NCBI GenBank assembly: GCA_017547165.1
Contig: JAFYQK010000025.1
Span: 1 to 64,000 of the forward strand
DNA length: 64,000 nt
Direction: 5' to 3'
From: Bacteroidaceae bacterium
GTDB lineage: Bacteria; Bacteroidota; Bacteroidia; Bacteroidales; Bacteroidaceae
Every line of letters begins with the position of its first letter. Position 1 is the stretch's first letter. A program made the position numbers and the translations under genes. Under the pieces are notes generated by a model. That model searched no databases. It was not told where the DNA came from and saw only the letters and a program-made list of their open reading frames with translations. This document shows positions 63,811-64,000 of this stretch, one piece after another.

Positions 63811-64000
63811 ATGAAAAGATTATTATTATCACTTTTCGCTATCACGGCATTTGTGATTTCGACAAACGCTCAAAAGTTTGCTTTAGTAGACATGGAATAT
63901 ATTCTTAAGCATATACCAGCATATGAGCGTGCTGGAGAACAGCTCAATCAAGTGTCAAAAAAATGGCAGGCTGAAGTTGAGGTTCTTCAGGAGGAAGCAC
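63811..64000 (+). CDS. OmpH/Skp family periplasmic chaperone, N-terminal fragment
   Basis: 63 codons before the window ends. Signal peptide MKRLLLSLFAITAFVISTNA, then QKFALVDMEYILKHIPAYE and the start of a long charged coiled coil, the Skp/OmpH pattern. Position right after bamA (37 nt) is the usual one in Bacteroidales. It would carry unfolded barrel proteins to BamA. Confidence 0.9.
   Translation, partial: MKRLLLSLFAITAFVISTNAQKFALVDMEYILKHIPAYERAGEQLNQVSKKWQAEVEVLQEEA

Overview
The window reads as chromosome of a Bacteroidales bacterium, most likely Prevotella or a close Prevotellaceae relative. Three things support this. The type IX secretion genes porX and porW are present. There is a large set of exported proteins and lipoproteins of families largely confined to Bacteroidota (DUF6175, DUF5723, DUF4924, DUF6089, DUF6242, WG repeats). 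Many genes and all three tRNAs are preceded by the Bacteroidota promoter type (TTTG, about 20 nt, TAnnTTTG). Nearly all of the sequence is dense housekeeping DNA in operons.

Layout. 1-6.9 kb, minus strand: the start of an exported sulfatase, class I fumarase, then M15 peptidase, AI-2E family permease, hflX, a coiled-coil lipoprotein and rsmI. 7-9.8 kb, plus strand: tdk, tRNA-Leu and a helix-hairpin-helix/outer-membrane protein that starts right after the tRNA. 10-16.7 kb, minus: a seven-gene operon dnaE-trxA-(105 aa)-tadA-yraN-birA-pyrH. 16.8-18.7 kb, plus: psd-pssA-tsaE. 18.7-24.9 kb, minus: aroA, a small Cys-containing protein, porW and porX, opposite tRNA-Pro. 25.3-30.5 kb, minus: a three-gene restriction-modification-like locus (motif-IV-less methylase, Eco57I-like methylase with an in-frame stop, GIY-YIG/helicase protein). 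30.5-31.4 kb: a long non-coding stretch with a 22-bp-phased palindrome array. 31.4-37.2 kb, minus: an operon of six exported proteins of unknown role. 37.6-41.8 kb, minus: a lipoprotein, a DUF5723 protein and a methyltransferase. 41.9-42.9 kb: ROK glucokinase. 43-48.4 kb, plus: LysE permease, DUF4924, prfC, tsaC/Sua5 and a ClC channel. 48.5-49.6 kb, minus: anaerobic sulfatase maturase. 49.8-51.7 kb, plus: acyl-CoA ligase. 51.7-52.4 kb: non-coding, with a second 22-bp-phased palindrome array. 52.4-57 kb, minus: tRNA-Lys and prmC-recX-pyrE-SRPBCC-argH-lipoprotein. 57.1-64 kb, plus: ribD, DUF6242, DUF6089-uppS-bamA-ompH (the last cut by the window edge).

How they work together: uppS, bamA, ompH and the DUF6089 protein belong to envelope biogenesis; porX and porW to type IX secretion; anSME would activate exported sulfatases such as the one beginning at the left edge; psd and pssA make phosphatidylethanolamine; tsaE and tsaC/Sua5 serve t6A tRNA modification.

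The most unusual signals are two non-coding arrays of imperfect palindromes. Their sequences differ but both have an exact 22-bp period, and one is globally symmetric. Next in interest are the broken R-M locus and the six-gene exported-protein operon, three of whose members share a recurring motif.
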